NCBI GenBank assembly: GCA_038745625.1
Contig: JBCDLG010000012.1
Span: 1-43,802, forward strand
DNA from: Parvularcula sp038745625
GTDB lineage: Bacteria > Pseudomonadota > Alphaproteobacteria > Caulobacterales > Parvularculaceae
DNA length: 43,802 nt
Direction: 5' to 3'
Position 1 is the stretch's first letter; each line of letters opens with the position of its first letter. Made by a program: the position numbers and the translations under genes. This document shows, piece by piece, positions 7,779-17,618 of this stretch. A model generated the notes under the pieces. That model had not been told where the DNA came from. It made no database searches and worked only from the letters and a program-made list of their open reading frames with translations.

Positions 7779-9071
7779 ATGAGCGATCTTGGAAACCCCT
7801 TCACCCTGCCTTGCGGCGCCGTCGTCAAGAACCGCTTTGCCAAGGCTGCGATGACGGAAAAACTCGCAGACGCTGACCAGCTCCCCAACGGGCGGCACAT
7901 GAAGCTCTATGAGACCTGGGCCAAGGGCGGCTGCGGGCTTCTCATCACGGGCAATGTCCAGGTCGACAAGCATCACCTCGAGGACCCCGGCAACGTCGTC
8001 ATTGACGGCCCGCAGGACGAGACACGGATGGCAGCTTTCAAGGCGTGGGCTGATCAAGCCCAAGCCGACGGCGGCCTTGCGGTGATGCAAATCAGCCATG
8101 CCGGTCGTCAGACCCCGGCGAACATCAACCCGGCGCCGCTTGCCCCCTCCGCAGTGGCCCTCGGCCTGCCCGGCGGCACATTCGGCCAACCGCAAGAGAT
8201 GACCGCCGCCGATGTCGAGGACGTGATCGAGCGCTTCGCCGACGCAGCCAAGGTCGCCGCCGAGGCCGGGTTCGCCGGTGTGCAGGTCCACTCTGCCCAC
8301 GGATATCTGCTTTCGGCCTTCCTGAATCCCCTCGCCAACCAGCGTATGGACGAATATGGCGGATCGCTGGAAAACCGCGCACGGCCGCTTTTGATGGTTG
8401 TGGAGCGGATCAAAGCGGACGCACCCGACGGGTTCATCGTTTCGGTGAAACTCAATTCGTCGGACTTCCAAAAAGGTGGTCTGTCTACTGAGGATTCTCT
8501 TACGATCTGCGAGTGGTTGGCCGAGCGCGGCGTGGATCTTTTGGAGATTTCTGGCGGCAATTACGAACAGCCCGCGATGATGGATCTCTCTGGCCTTGAA
8601 AAGCGCTATGAGGAAGGAAAGCGCGAGAGCACCAAGAGCCGCGAGGCCTATTTCCTGACCTTCGCCGAAGCCGTGCGTGAACGGAGCCAATTGCCGCTTA
8701 TGGTGACCGGCGGCTTCCGGACCAAACAGGGCATGGAAGACGCCCTTGCGAGCGGCGCCACCGATTTGATCGGCATCGCCCGCCCCCTCTGCGTGCACCC
8801 CGATATGCCAAACGCTTTCCTCTCCGGTGAGCGTAGTGATGTGCCTTCCTATGAAAAGCAACTGTCTATCGGGCCAGGGATCCTGGGACCGCAATCGAGC
8901 CTCACACTGATACGAACACTGAATGGTTTTTCTGCGGTGGCTTTCTTTTATGAGAACATCAACCGACTGGCGGACGGCCTGGTGCCCAAGACCGAGATGA
9001 ACATCTTCTTTGCCTTTATCCGGACACAAGGCGCAGCGGCGAAAAAGGCCAAGGCCCTCAAGGCCGCGTAA
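7779..9071 (+). CDS. NADH:flavin oxidoreductase, old-yellow-enzyme family
   Basis: Protein of 430 aa, a single FMN-binding TIM barrel. Visible family motifs in order are NRFAKAAMTE, QISHAGRQTP, the VQVHSAHGYLLSAFLNP block with NQRMDEYGG, SVKLNSSDF, and the phosphate-binding LMVTGGFRT followed by DLIGIARPL. It resembles the FMN domain of 2,4-dienoyl-CoA reductases but lacks the C-terminal iron-sulfur and FAD/NAD domains, so it is a stand-alone ene-reductase-like enzyme; the substrate is unknown. The ATG at 7779 is chosen because the conserved domain starts there; GGAG is present but 12 nt away. The frame is open upstream to 7518 and that part has no family similarity. An exported peptidase gene follows after 11 nt. 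Confidence 0.88.
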   Translation: MSDLGNPFTLPCGAVVKNRFAKAAMTEKLADADQLPNGRHMKLYETWAKGGCGLLITGNVQVDKHHLEDPGNVVIDGPQDETRMAAFKAWADQAQADGGLAVMQISHAGRQTPANINPAPLAPSAVALGLPGGTFGQPQEMTAADVEDVIERFADAAKVAAEAGFAGVQVHSAHGYLLSAFLNPLANQRMDEYGGSLENRARPLLMVVERIKADAPDGFIVSVKLNSSDFQKGGLSTEDSLTICEWLAERGVDLLEISGGNYEQPAMMDLSGLEKRYEEGKRESTKSREAYFLTFAEAVRERSQLPLMVTGGFRTKQGMEDALASGATDLIGIARPLCVHPDMPNAFLSGERSDVPSYEKQLSIGPGILGPQSSLTLIRTLNGFSAVAFFYENINRLADGLVPKTEMNIFFAFIRTQGAAAKKAKALKAA

Positions 9072-9082
9072 GGACGAGAGCC

Positions 9083-10420
9083 ATGCGCGCCCTGTTTTTC
9101 TTTGCGCTGATCCTATCCCTATGCGGAGGGCCAGCGGTCGGCCAAGATTATGCTGACCTGAAACCGACGCCACCAGGGATCCTGGGGCCCAGGGAGCGGG
9201 CCGCCATAAACGATGCGTGGCTCGCCGAGCGCCTCGACACGGTGGTGCCCGCCATCATGCGCGAGCACGGTGTCGACATGTGGATCCTGGTGGCGCGTGA
9301 ATATCTCGAAGATCCCGTGATGGCGACGATGTTCAACGGAACGAGCTTTCACGCGCGGCGGCGAACGATCTTGGTCTTTTATGATCAGGGTCCCGAGCAA
9401 GGTGTCGAACGGCTGACTGTGAGCCGCTATGGGATGGGCGGTTTCTTTGAGCCGGCTTGGACGCCTGAGGATCAGCCGGATCAATGGGCCCGGCTTGCCG
9501 AAATCGTCGCCGAACGCGACCCGCGGACCATCGCCCTCAACACATCGTCGGAGAGCGCTTTTGGCGACGGGATGACCTATTCCCAGTATACCGAGTTGCT
9601 GGGATCGCTTTCTGGCAAATATCGTAGACGGATTGTCTCGGGTCATGATCTCTCAACCCAGTGGCTGGAGACACGCATCCCAGCAGAGATGGAACGCTAC
9701 CCGGAGATCATTCGGCTGGCCCACGCCATCATCGGCGAGGCCTTATCGAACAAAGTGATCACGCCGGGTGTGACGACCGCCGATGATGTTGCGTGGTGGT
9801 ACCGGCAGCGGATCTTGGATCTTGATGTGGTGCCGTGGTTCCACCCCTCGGTCTCGATCTTTCGCCAGGGCACCGCCGATGAGCTACGCGGCGATACGGT
9901 GATTGAGCCTGGTGATATGGTGTGGACGGATTTTGGCATCACCTATCTTGATCTCAACACGGACACACAGCAGCTCGCCTATGTTTTGCGCCCCGGCGAA
10001 CAGGACGCCCCGGCGGGGCTAAAGGCCGGGCTCGCCTCTGCCAATGCCGTGCAAGACGCCCTGACGGAGAGCTTCGCGCTGGGTCTCAATGGCAATGACG
10101 TCCTCCAAAAGGCGCGCGCGAGAGCCATCGCCGAGGGACACGAGCCATCGATCTACACCCATCCGATCGGTTTTCACGGTCACGGCGCGGGGCCAGCGAT
10201 TGGCTTCTGGGACAACCAGAATCCAACCTATCACGGCAATGATCCGATCCGCGCGAACACAGCCTGGTCGATCGAGCTTAGCGCCACATTGGCGGTGCCT
10301 GAATGGGGCGGCCAAGAGGTGCAGTTCCGAACCGAGGAAGACGCCTTCTTTGACGGGTCTGAAGTGCGCTACCTTGATGGGCGGCAGACCAGGTTTCATC
10401 TGATCGAGAGTGGCAACTAG
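9083..10420 (+). CDS. Exported M24-family metallopeptidase (Xaa-Pro aminopeptidase-like)
   Basis: Protein of 445 aa. A Sec signal peptide is evident: MRALFFFALILSLCGGPAVG followed by Q-D. The C-terminal pita-bread domain keeps the five metal ligands: Asp in WTDFG, Asp eleven residues on (in LNTDTQQ), His in THPIGFHGHG, Glu in WSIELSA and Glu in QFRTEED. Cleavage of N-terminal X-Pro bonds is the usual activity of the family; the true substrate is unknown. It follows the oxidoreductase by 11 nt in a likely two-gene unit. Its TAG is separated by only three nt from the stop of the convergent eda gene, with no terminator between. Confidence 0.85.
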   Translation: MRALFFFALILSLCGGPAVGQDYADLKPTPPGILGPRERAAINDAWLAERLDTVVPAIMREHGVDMWILVAREYLEDPVMATMFNGTSFHARRRTILVFYDQGPEQGVERLTVSRYGMGGFFEPAWTPEDQPDQWARLAEIVAERDPRTIALNTSSESAFGDGMTYSQYTELLGSLSGKYRRRIVSGHDLSTQWLETRIPAEMERYPEIIRLAHAIIGEALSNKVITPGVTTADDVAWWYRQRILDLDVVPWFHPSVSIFRQGTADELRGDTVIEPGDMVWTDFGITYLDLNTDTQQLAYVLRPGEQDAPAGLKAGLASANAVQDALTESFALGLNGNDVLQKARARAIAEGHEPSIYTHPIGFHGHGAGPAIGFWDNQNPTYHGNDPIRANTAWSIELSATLAVPEWGGQEVQFRTEEDAFFDGSEVRYLDGRQTRFHLIESGN

Positions 10421-10423
10421 CCT

Positions 10424-11044
10424 TTAGGCAAAACCCGCCGCCCGCTGAGCATTGCTCTCGATCGCATCCCAATCGCCCGCAGCGATCGCTGCCTTTGACG
10501 CGACCCACGAGCCACCGACGCACATCACGTTCGGCAAAGCGATATAATCGGCCACCTGATCAACCTGAATGCCGCCGGTCGGACAGAACTTGACGTCCGG
10601 CAGCGGTCCAGCGAGCGCCTTAAGATAAGGAAGACCACCCGCGGGTTCGGCGGGGAAAAACTTCAGCCTGTTAAAGCCTGCCTCGGCGGCGATCATCGCT
10701 TCGCCCACCGTGGCTGCGCCCGGGAGCGCGGGGACCCCGCAAGCCGCGACATGGGCGAGCAGATCGGACGTGAACCCGGGCGTAACAAGGAACGCCGCGC
10801 CCGCCTCAACGCTCTGATCAACATCCTCCAGCCTGCGGATCGTCCCCATACCAATGGTGAGATCGGGCGCCGCATCTTTCATCGCCGCGATGGCGTCCAG
10901 CGCACAATCGGTGCGGAGTGTGAGCTCAACCACCTTGAGCCCGCCCGCAGCCAGCGCCCTGGCCAGCGGGGCAGCCTGGGAAATCTCCGCCACCTCCAAG
11001 ACAGGAATGACTCTGGTTCCTGTCAGCAGCGTTTCAATGCTCAT
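10424..11044 (-). CDS. eda: 2-keto-3-deoxy-6-phosphogluconate (KDPG) aldolase
   Basis: Protein of 206 aa. It splits KDPG into pyruvate and glyceraldehyde-3-phosphate, the last step of the ED pathway. The Schiff-base lysine is K128 in NRLKFFPAE; the acid/base Glu and phosphate-binding Arg are in VVELTLRT (E40, R44). PGAAT and FCPTGGI are also family motifs. It is the last gene of the zwf-pgl-edd-glk-eda string, and its ATG overlaps the glk stop by 11 nt. Confidence 0.96.
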   Translation of the reverse strand: MSIETLLTGTRVIPVLEVAEISQAAPLARALAAGGLKVVELTLRTDCALDAIAAMKDAAPDLTIGMGTIRRLEDVDQSVEAGAAFLVTPGFTSDLLAHVAACGVPALPGAATVGEAMIAAEAGFNRLKFFPAEPAGGLPYLKALAGPLPDVKFCPTGGIQVDQVADYIALPNVMCVGGSWVASKAAIAAGDWDAIESNAQRAAGFA

Positions 11045-12002
11045 CGCTTACATCCTTCATCGCAGCGGCCGCACCATAGAGCGCCGCGCTCTCGTTGATG
11101 ATCAAACGCACGGGTACAGCGCCAACATAGTCGCTCATGCGGCCTTTGTCCGTGAACAGTTCATTGAAGCGGCTCTCCAAAAAGAGGTCCTTGATTTTCG
11201 GCAGGATACCGCCGCACAGGACAACGCCTCCTCTCGCGCCGGTGGACAGCACCGCGTCGCCAATCACCCGGCCGAGCAGCCCACAGAACATCGCGACAGC
11301 ATCGGAGGCAATCGGCAGGCTTTGATCGAGAGCCGCAGCCGTAATCTCATTAGCCTGCAGCGAAACCCGCGGTTTGCCCGCGATAGCGCACAGTGCACGG
11401 TGGATATTCACCAGGCCTCTGCCCGACAAAAGACGCTCTGCAGAGACACGCGGGTGTTCCTTGGCGATAAAGCGCATCACCTCGAACTCTTCATCCGTCC
11501 GGGGAGCAAAAGTCACATGCCCGCCCTCAGTCGAGACAACATGATACGTCTTATCCACCGGTACCACCAAGGCCTGGCCGAGCCCGGTGCCGGGCCCGAC
11601 GACCAGGATCGGCGCATCAGGGTCACTATCACCCTCCTTAACCTGCACAAAGTCTTCGTCCGGCAGGAAACGAAATCCGCTGGCCCAGGCGTGAAAGTCG
11701 TTGATCAGCACGAACTCGTTGAGCCCCAGGGGCTTTTCGATATCGCTTCGCCGAACGGTCCAGAGCGAGTTGGTGAAACGCACCTCGTCACCGACAATCG
11801 GGCCCGCAGCCGCGAAACATGCTCGCGCCGGGCGCTCGCCGATCGCTTCACAATAAGCATGGGCCGCGTCGCGTACGGTTTCGAAGTCGACCGCACGAAA
11901 CTTCTGCGGATCACGGATGGTCAAGGTTCCATTACGCATCTCCGCAACGGCGAAGCGGGCATTGGTTCCGCCAATATCGGCGACGAGGATCGGCTCAGCC
12001 AT
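11034..12002 (-). CDS. glk: Glucokinase
   Basis: Protein of 322 aa of the E. coli Glk (hexokinase-fold) type. The N-terminus has the phosphate-binding VADIGGTNARFAV, then FAAAGPI, LINDFHAW with the catalytic Asp, and GPGTGLG. It phosphorylates glucose with ATP to feed Zwf. The ATG at 12002 overlaps the edd stop by 8 nt (ATGGCTGA), suggesting coupled translation; the frame extends to 12026 without better support. Confidence 0.95.
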   Translation of the reverse strand: MAEPILVADIGGTNARFAVAEMRNGTLTIRDPQKFRAVDFETVRDAAHAYCEAIGERPARACFAAAGPIVGDEVRFTNSLWTVRRSDIEKPLGLNEFVLINDFHAWASGFRFLPDEDFVQVKEGDSDPDAPILVVGPGTGLGQALVVPVDKTYHVVSTEGGHVTFAPRTDEEFEVMRFIAKEHPRVSAERLLSGRGLVNIHRALCAIAGKPRVSLQANEITAAALDQSLPIASDAVAMFCGLLGRVIGDAVLSTGARGGVVLCGGILPKIKDLFLESRFNELFTDKGRMSDYVGAVPVRLIINESAALYGAAAAMKDVSDEH

Positions 12003-13839
12003 CGCTTGGCATCCCTTGCTCTTCAAGGGCGAAGGTCATCGCGCCGCCTTCTGCGGGACCGACGAGCCCCCGCATGCCGGCGAATAGCTCCCGGCCTGTG
12101 CCCCAGCCTTCTGACGTCAAATCTGGGGTCACGGGCTCGCGGGCCTCCAGGCTATCCTCCGTGGTCACCACAAGCGTTCTCTCGCGGCAATCAAGCCGGA
12201 TCCTATCACCCGTTCGGATCTTAGCAATCACGCCGCCGTCGAGCGCTTCCGGGGTCAGATGAATAGCCGCCGGCACCTTCCCGCTCGCGCCAGACATGCG
12301 GCCATCGGTGACAAGCGCCACATTGAAACCTTGCGCTTGCAAGGCCCCGAGAGGCGGCGTCAGCTTATGCAGCTCTGGCATCCCGTTCGCCTTAGGGCCT
12401 TGGAACGGAATGACCGCGACGAAGTCCTTCTGCAGCTCGCGTGCTTTGAACTGATCCATCAGCTCTTTCTGGCTGTGAAAGACGATCGCGGGCGCATCGA
12501 CGACCAGGTGCTGGTCTTTGACGGCCGACACTTTGATCACGGAGCGACCGACATTGCCCTTGAGGAGGACGAGCCCTCCCGTCTCTGCCATCGGTGCGGT
12601 CATGTCCCGCAAGACTTTGGTATCGTTTGATTCTTTGGGGGGGTCCCGCCAATCGAGCGTGTCACCATCGAGATAGGGTTCTTGCGCGAACCGCCAAAGC
12701 CCCTCACCCATGGTTGTCATCACATCATTGTGCAGGAGCCCAGCATCAATCAGCTCCCTGATGATAAATGCCAATCCTCCTGCGGCATGGAAATGGTTCA
12801 CATCGGCCGGGCCATTTGGATAGATCCTGGTCAGAAGCGGCGTCACTTCGGACAAGGCCTCGAAATCGTCCCAATCAATCACGACACCAACAGACCGCGC
12901 CATAGCGATCAGATGGATCGTGTGGTTGGTTGAGCCGCCTGTCGCGTGGAGGCCAACCAAGGCGTTGAGGATCGCGCGTTCGTCCACCACTTCGAAGAAA
13001 GGAATATAGTTGTCACCGAGCTGCGTCGTTGATGCGACCTGCTTGGCTGTGCCGCGAACGATTGCGTCACGAAGCCTGGTACCCGGATTGATAAAGGCGG
13101 ACCCCGGAAGATGAAGCCCCATCATCTCGAGCATCATCTGGTTGGAGTTCGCTGTGCCGTAGAAGGTGCAGGTCCCAGGCGAATGATAGCTATCGCTCTC
13201 GGCCTTCAAAAGCTCGTCCCGGCCCACCTTGCCCTCGGCATAAAGCTGCCGCACCCGAGCCTTCTCATCATTCGGAAGCCCCGAGGCCATAGGGCCAGCG
13301 GGCAGAAACATGGTTGGTAGGTGACCGAAGCGCGCAGCCCCAATGAACAATCCGGGTACGATCTTATCGCATGTCCCGAGTAAGAGAGTGCCGTCGAAAA
13401 CGTTATGGGACAGCGACACAGCGGTGGCCAAGGCAATGACATCGCGGGAGAAAAGCGAGAGGTCCATACCCGGTTGGCCCTGCGTGACCCCATCGCACAT
13501 GGCCGGAACACCGCCGGCGATCTGCGCCGTCGCACCGATCTCACCCACCGCCTCCTTGATAACTGGCGGATAAGCACCCAAAGGTTGGTGCGCGGAGAGC
13601 ATATCATTGTAAGCGGTGACAATACCGATATTCGGGTTGATGTTCCCGGCCAGCGATTTTTTGTCTCCTGCCGGGACCGCGGCTGCGGCATGCGCAAGGT
13701 TACCGCACGAGATATGCGCCCTATGCGGACCATCCGATCCCGCTGCCTTCATCTGCGCCACATATCGATCGCGCAAGGGTCTGCTACGCTCTCGCACCCG
13801 ATCGGTGACGCGAGCAAGAGTATCGTTGAGTACCACCAT
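11995..13839 (-). CDS. edd: 6-phosphogluconate dehydratase
   Basis: Protein of 614 aa, the usual size. It converts 6-phosphogluconate to KDPG using a 4Fe-4S cluster. Motifs are GIVTAYNDMLSAHQP, GGVPAMCDGVTQG, GTCDKIVPG (cluster cysteines), HATGGSTNH and VTDGRMSGASGK, all conserved in the IlvD/Edd family. The ATG at 13839 has AAGGAG five nt upstream, overlapping the pgl stop codon. The gene is the pathway-committing step of this operon. Confidence 0.97.
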   Translation of the reverse strand: MVVLNDTLARVTDRVRERSRPLRDRYVAQMKAAGSDGPHRAHISCGNLAHAAAAVPAGDKKSLAGNINPNIGIVTAYNDMLSAHQPLGAYPPVIKEAVGEIGATAQIAGGVPAMCDGVTQGQPGMDLSLFSRDVIALATAVSLSHNVFDGTLLLGTCDKIVPGLFIGAARFGHLPTMFLPAGPMASGLPNDEKARVRQLYAEGKVGRDELLKAESDSYHSPGTCTFYGTANSNQMMLEMMGLHLPGSAFINPGTRLRDAIVRGTAKQVASTTQLGDNYIPFFEVVDERAILNALVGLHATGGSTNHTIHLIAMARSVGVVIDWDDFEALSEVTPLLTRIYPNGPADVNHFHAAGGLAFIIRELIDAGLLHNDVMTTMGEGLWRFAQEPYLDGDTLDWRDPPKESNDTKVLRDMTAPMAETGGLVLLKGNVGRSVIKVSAVKDQHLVVDAPAIVFHSQKELMDQFKARELQKDFVAVIPFQGPKANGMPELHKLTPPLGALQAQGFNVALVTDGRMSGASGKVPAAIHLTPEALDGGVIAKIRTGDRIRLDCRERTLVVTTEDSLEAREPVTPDLTSEGWGTGRELFAGMRGLVGPAEGGAMTFALEEQGMPSDG

Positions 13840-13848
13840 GTCAGCTCC

Positions 13849-14562
13849 TTATGGTGCCCAGCCCACCCAAATGTCTGGCCGTCGCCGGAGGATCGCGCGC
13901 ACTGGCAGATCCTCGACTTCGCCGTCCTCTAGCGCCTTTTCGAAGACGGCACGTTTGGCTTCCCCGGTCATCAGAAGGCCAATCATTGACGATGCCGCCA
14001 CAACCGGCAGAGACAGGGTCAATCGCTCGGTCAACGCCCCGGTGACCTCCGATTGGACCGCGCGGACGGCGGCAACAAGCGGAGCATCGTCAGCCAGGGC
14101 CTCGGCTAACCCCTCCGCATGCGGAAACCATGACGCGGTGTGCCCATCCGGCCCCAACCCGAGAAGCACCACATCGAAAGGCATCGTCAAGGTTGCCAGC
14201 GCTTGAGACGCAGCATCGGCCCCGGCGCGAAGGTCCTCCGCATCTGACCACAAACCAATCAGCCGTGCGTGGTTGGCTGCGTCCTTGATCAGAGTCTCTT
14301 TGACGAAAGCCTCGTTGGACCCCTCGGCATCAGGCGGCACCCAACGCTCATCGACAAGCACCACGTCGATCCGGTCCCACGGGAGTGGCCGTTTCGCCAA
14401 GAGGCCATAGGCCGTCCGAGGGCTCGAGCCGCCGGAGACAGCAAGGCTTGCCCGCTCTTTTGCTGCAAGCGCAGAGGCGAGCGCCGCCTCCACCTGATCC
14501 ACGAGAGCGACCGCTAGCGCATCGCGATCTGAGAACGCCGTGAGCTGAGGGTCATGCGCCAT
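13849..14562 (-). CDS. pgl: 6-phosphogluconolactonase
   Basis: Protein of 237 aa, glucosamine-6-phosphate-isomerase-like fold. Motifs are LAVSGGSSPRTAY (phosphate binding), VVLVDERWVPPDAEGSNEAF and LLGLGPDGHTASWFP. It hydrolyses the lactone made by Zwf to 6-phosphogluconate. The ATG at 14562 has GGAG eight nt upstream; a TTG lies one codon earlier. It overlaps the zwf 3' end by 11 nt. Confidence 0.95.
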   Translation of the reverse strand: MAHDPQLTAFSDRDALAVALVDQVEAALASALAAKERASLAVSGGSSPRTAYGLLAKRPLPWDRIDVVLVDERWVPPDAEGSNEAFVKETLIKDAANHARLIGLWSDAEDLRAGADAASQALATLTMPFDVVLLGLGPDGHTASWFPHAEGLAEALADDAPLVAAVRAVQSEVTGALTERLTLSLPVVAASSMIGLLMTGEAKRAVFEKALEDGEVEDLPVRAILRRRPDIWVGWAP

Positions 14563-16045
14563 CAAACCAGCTCCGGTTCTCGCGGTCGAGCATCATCTCC
14601 GACTGTGCCGGCCCATCCGTACCCGCAGCATAAGGATAGGCGGGCGTTCCATCCTCTGCCCACGCACGAAGAACGCCGTCGACCCATTCCCAGGCCGACT
14701 CCACCTCATCGCGGCGCATGAAGAGGGCCAAATCACCGCGCACCACCGCCATCAACAGACGCTCATAGGCATCGGGATAGCGCGCCTCGAATGTCTCCGC
14801 GTAGGAGAGGTTCAGCGGCACATAGCGGAGCCGCATACCGCCCGGCCCCGGATCCTTGGTCACAAGCAAGAGCTTCACACCTTCATCCGGCTGCAAACGA
14901 ATGACCATGCGGGTCGGCTGCAGATTGCGCTTTTCCTCGCCCAGCACTGAATGCGCAACATCTTTAAACTGAATAATAATCTCTGAGCGGCGTTCACTCA
15001 TCCGTTTGCCGGTCCTGAGAAAGATCGGCATGCCGCGCCAGCGCCAATTGTCGATATTGGCCTTGAGCGCGACGAAAGTCTCGGTCGTGCTGTCGCGGCC
15101 AAGCTCCTCCTGATAGCTCGCGGCCACACCTTCGGCATCGACACCCTTGCCATATTGTCCGCGCACGGTGGAGGAACGGACATTCTCCACTGTGATCGGC
15201 CGAAGGGCACGCAACACCTTGATCTTCTCGTCACGGACCGTGTCGGGCGCGAGATCAAGCGGCGGCTCCATCGCGACCAAGCACATAAGCTGAATGAGGT
15301 GGTTCTGCACCATATCGCGCAGGGCGCCTGCGGTGTCGTAGTACCCCGCCCGACCACCTGCGCCGATCGATTCAGCGACCGTGATCTCAATATGGTCGAT
15401 GAAGTTTGCGTTCCACACCGGCTCGAACAGCGAATTCATCAGCCTCAAGACGAGAAGGTTCTGCACCGTCTCCTTGCCGAGATAGTGATCGATCCGGAAG
15501 ATCGCCTCTTCTGCAAAGACAGCGCCAACCGCCGCATTGATCTCCCGCGCGCTTTCGAGGTCCTTACCGATCGGTTTTTCAAGAACGATCCGTGTGCCGG
15601 GTGTTTTGAGGCCAGTCGACGCGATGTTCTCACTGACGGTGCCGTAAAGGCTCGGCGGCAGCGCAAGATAGAACACCCTTTGGCGTTCCTCACCACCCTC
15701 CAAACAATCGCGCAGCTCAGCCCATCCGCTCGTCGGATCAGTGACGTTCACCTGGCGATAGAAAAGCTGCTGAGCGAAGCGAGCCCACTCGTCATCCATG
15801 ACCGGTTCAGAGGGATAGAACTCGCGGAATTTTGCAAGAACTTGCAAACGAAAATCAGTGTCGCTTCCATCGCCGCGGGACACACCGACAATCTTGCACT
15901 CCGGCGGGATCTGACCATCGCGCCAACGCCGAAAAAGAGAAGGCATCAGCTTGCGCAGCGACAAATCACCGACAGCACCAAAGACGATGAGATCGAAGGC
16001 CTGAACCGGGATCAGCTGGGCGCTATTGGCCTGCGCAACACTCAT
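14552..16045 (-). CDS. zwf: Glucose-6-phosphate 1-dehydrogenase
   Basis: Protein of 497 aa. NAD(P)-binding VFGAVGDLSLRKLMPSLF is near the N-terminus. The substrate site is RIDHYLGKETVQN, preceded by EKPIGKDL. It oxidises glucose-6-phosphate to 6-phosphogluconolactone. The ATG at 16045 fits GGAGG nine nt upstream; a GTG two codons earlier is too close to that site. First gene of the zwf-pgl-edd-glk-eda unit, 93 nt after the sugar-porter gene, with its own candidate promoter in that gap. Confidence 0.97.
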   Translation of the reverse strand: MSVAQANSAQLIPVQAFDLIVFGAVGDLSLRKLMPSLFRRWRDGQIPPECKIVGVSRGDGSDTDFRLQVLAKFREFYPSEPVMDDEWARFAQQLFYRQVNVTDPTSGWAELRDCLEGGEERQRVFYLALPPSLYGTVSENIASTGLKTPGTRIVLEKPIGKDLESAREINAAVGAVFAEEAIFRIDHYLGKETVQNLLVLRLMNSLFEPVWNANFIDHIEITVAESIGAGGRAGYYDTAGALRDMVQNHLIQLMCLVAMEPPLDLAPDTVRDEKIKVLRALRPITVENVRSSTVRGQYGKGVDAEGVAASYQEELGRDSTTETFVALKANIDNWRWRGMPIFLRTGKRMSERRSEIIIQFKDVAHSVLGEEKRNLQPTRMVIRLQPDEGVKLLLVTKDPGPGGMRLRYVPLNLSYAETFEARYPDAYERLLMAVVRGDLALFMRRDEVESAWEWVDGVLRAWAEDGTPAYPYAAGTDGPAQSEMMLDRENRSWFDGA

Positions 16046-16079
16046 CGGCACTTTCCTCCCTTTTCAGTGCTTTTCAGAC

Positions 16080-16108
16080 TTTGAAGGCGCTGTTTCTTGC
16101 GCCGTCAA
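16080..16108 (-). promoter_or_regulatory. Candidate promoter of zwf operon
   Basis: On the minus strand, TTGACG (16108-16103) and TTCAAA (16085-16080) are 17 nt apart, about 35 nt before the zwf start. The -35 is good and the -10 matches only in part. A small inverted repeat (GGCGC at 16086-16090 with GCGCC at 16099-16103) fills the spacer. No copy of the LacI-type palindrome is present here. Confidence 0.4.
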
Positions 16109-16138
16109 GGTCCCTACACCGCATGCGGCTGGCGGGGC

Positions 16139-17566
16139 TCAGCCCTCCATTTGCTCGAGCTCGAGCCCCTTCGTCTCGCTCACCGTCCGCGCGATGAAGA
16201 GAACCGAAATCGCCGCAAAAGCTGCATAGATACCATACGCGCCCGCAAGCCCAATCGATGTGAGCAAGACGGGGAAGGTCATGGTGACTGTAAAATTCGC
16301 AAGCCACTGGGTGAGGCCCGCGATGGCGAGCGCGGACCCTCGGATCTGGTTGGGGAACATCTCACCGAGCATGACCCACATCACGGGTCCCCAGCTGAGG
16401 TTGAAGATAAACGCATAAGTCAGGCCCGCGCCCAGTGCGACGAGGCCCATCTCTCGCGACAAGGACAGGCCGCCATCAGGGCCAATGCTGCCGCTCGAGA
16501 ATGCGATAGCCATGATGCCGAGCGTGACGGTCATCCCGATCGAACCATAGAAGAGAAACGGCTTGCGGCCGATCCGGTCCACCAAAAGCAAACAGAACAG
16601 CACGGCGACAATGCCGGATGCCCCTGTCAGCACGTTTTGCAGCAGCGCATCGCTTTCGGTGAAGCCCGCCGACTGCCACAGCACCGCACCGTAATAGAAA
16701 ATGACATTGATCCCGACGAGCTGCTGGAACGCAGCCAGACCAATACCCACCCAGACGATCGGCCGGACTTTCCCGCCCGCAAAGAGATCACCGAAGCTTG
16801 GGCGATGATCACTGTCGAGCGTGCTCTCGATATCCTCGACCTTCTGACGCCCATAGCGGCCAAAGAGCTTCTCAAGGACGCTCCTTGCACTGTCGGTTTT
16901 GCCCTTCGCCACCAGGAAGCGGGGGCTTTCGGGAATGGTGAACAGCGCCAGGAGGAAAACAACAGCGGGGATAAGCTCGACCCAGAACATCCAGCGCCAG
17001 GTCTCAAAGCCCCAGGCGAAGACCGCGGTGGAGCCCCCTGACCACCCGGCCAAGAGATAGTTGGACAGGAATGCGAAAAAGAGGCCTGTCACAATGGCGA
17101 TCTGCTGCGCTGTTGCGAGCGCCCCGCGGAAACGCGCTGGCGCGATCTCAGCAATATAGGCGGGCGACATCACCGAGGCGGCACCCACAGCAAGCCCGCC
17201 GATGATGCGATAGAGGATGAACTCAAGCGTGTTGCCCGCGACGCCGGACCCCCATGCGGAAATGATGAACATCACCGCGGCAACCACCAGCATCATCCGC
17301 CGACCGAAGAAGTCAGCCAACCGGCCAGCCATCAGCGCGCCCGCGGCCGATCCCAGCAGCATGGAAGCGACCGAAAAGCCGGTCCCGACGCTGCTTGAGT
17401 CAAAGGCGGTCTGCAGACCGTCAACCGTGCCGTTGATCACCCCACTGTCAAAACCGAAGAGAAAACCGCCCAACGTGGCAACAACCGCGATCAGGATAAT
17501 GAAACCAACATTGGTCTCCTCCTGCTCAGAAGTTTCAACGGCGTCCGCCGCAGCACTGCTACTCAT
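16139..17566 (-). CDS. Sugar-porter family MFS transporter (sugar:H+ symporter)
   Basis: Protein of 475 aa with about 12 membrane helices. Sugar-porter signatures are GFDSGVINGT in helix 1, GRLADFFGRRMML, the PESPRFLV sequence after helix 6, QQLVGINVIFYY in helix 7, DRIGRKP, and a C-terminal SETKGLELEQ (the PETKG motif with P changed to S). It probably brings glucose or a related hexose into the cell for Glk. The ATG at 17566 has GAGG six nt upstream; a GTG four codons earlier overlaps that site. The gap before it (to the lacI stop at 17742) carries a copy of the palindromic operator. Confidence 0.92.
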   Translation of the reverse strand: MSSSAAADAVETSEQEETNVGFIILIAVVATLGGFLFGFDSGVINGTVDGLQTAFDSSSVGTGFSVASMLLGSAAGALMAGRLADFFGRRMMLVVAAVMFIISAWGSGVAGNTLEFILYRIIGGLAVGAASVMSPAYIAEIAPARFRGALATAQQIAIVTGLFFAFLSNYLLAGWSGGSTAVFAWGFETWRWMFWVELIPAVVFLLALFTIPESPRFLVAKGKTDSARSVLEKLFGRYGRQKVEDIESTLDSDHRPSFGDLFAGGKVRPIVWVGIGLAAFQQLVGINVIFYYGAVLWQSAGFTESDALLQNVLTGASGIVAVLFCLLLVDRIGRKPFLFYGSIGMTVTLGIMAIAFSSGSIGPDGGLSLSREMGLVALGAGLTYAFIFNLSWGPVMWVMLGEMFPNQIRGSALAIAGLTQWLANFTVTMTFPVLLTSIGLAGAYGIYAAFAAISVLFIARTVSETKGLELEQMEG

Positions 17567-17618
17567 AACGTCCCTCACCTAGCGGGTTTATTATGCGCCA
17601 GCCCCATGCCCCGCCGGC

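Noticed and set aside
7776..9173. Long open frame (465 codons) on the minus strand
   Set aside because: Opposite the oxidoreductase gene with its complete FMN motifs; shadow frame.
10854..12224. Long open frame (456 codons) on the plus strand
   Set aside because: Opposite eda and glk, both full-length with catalytic residues; shadow frame.
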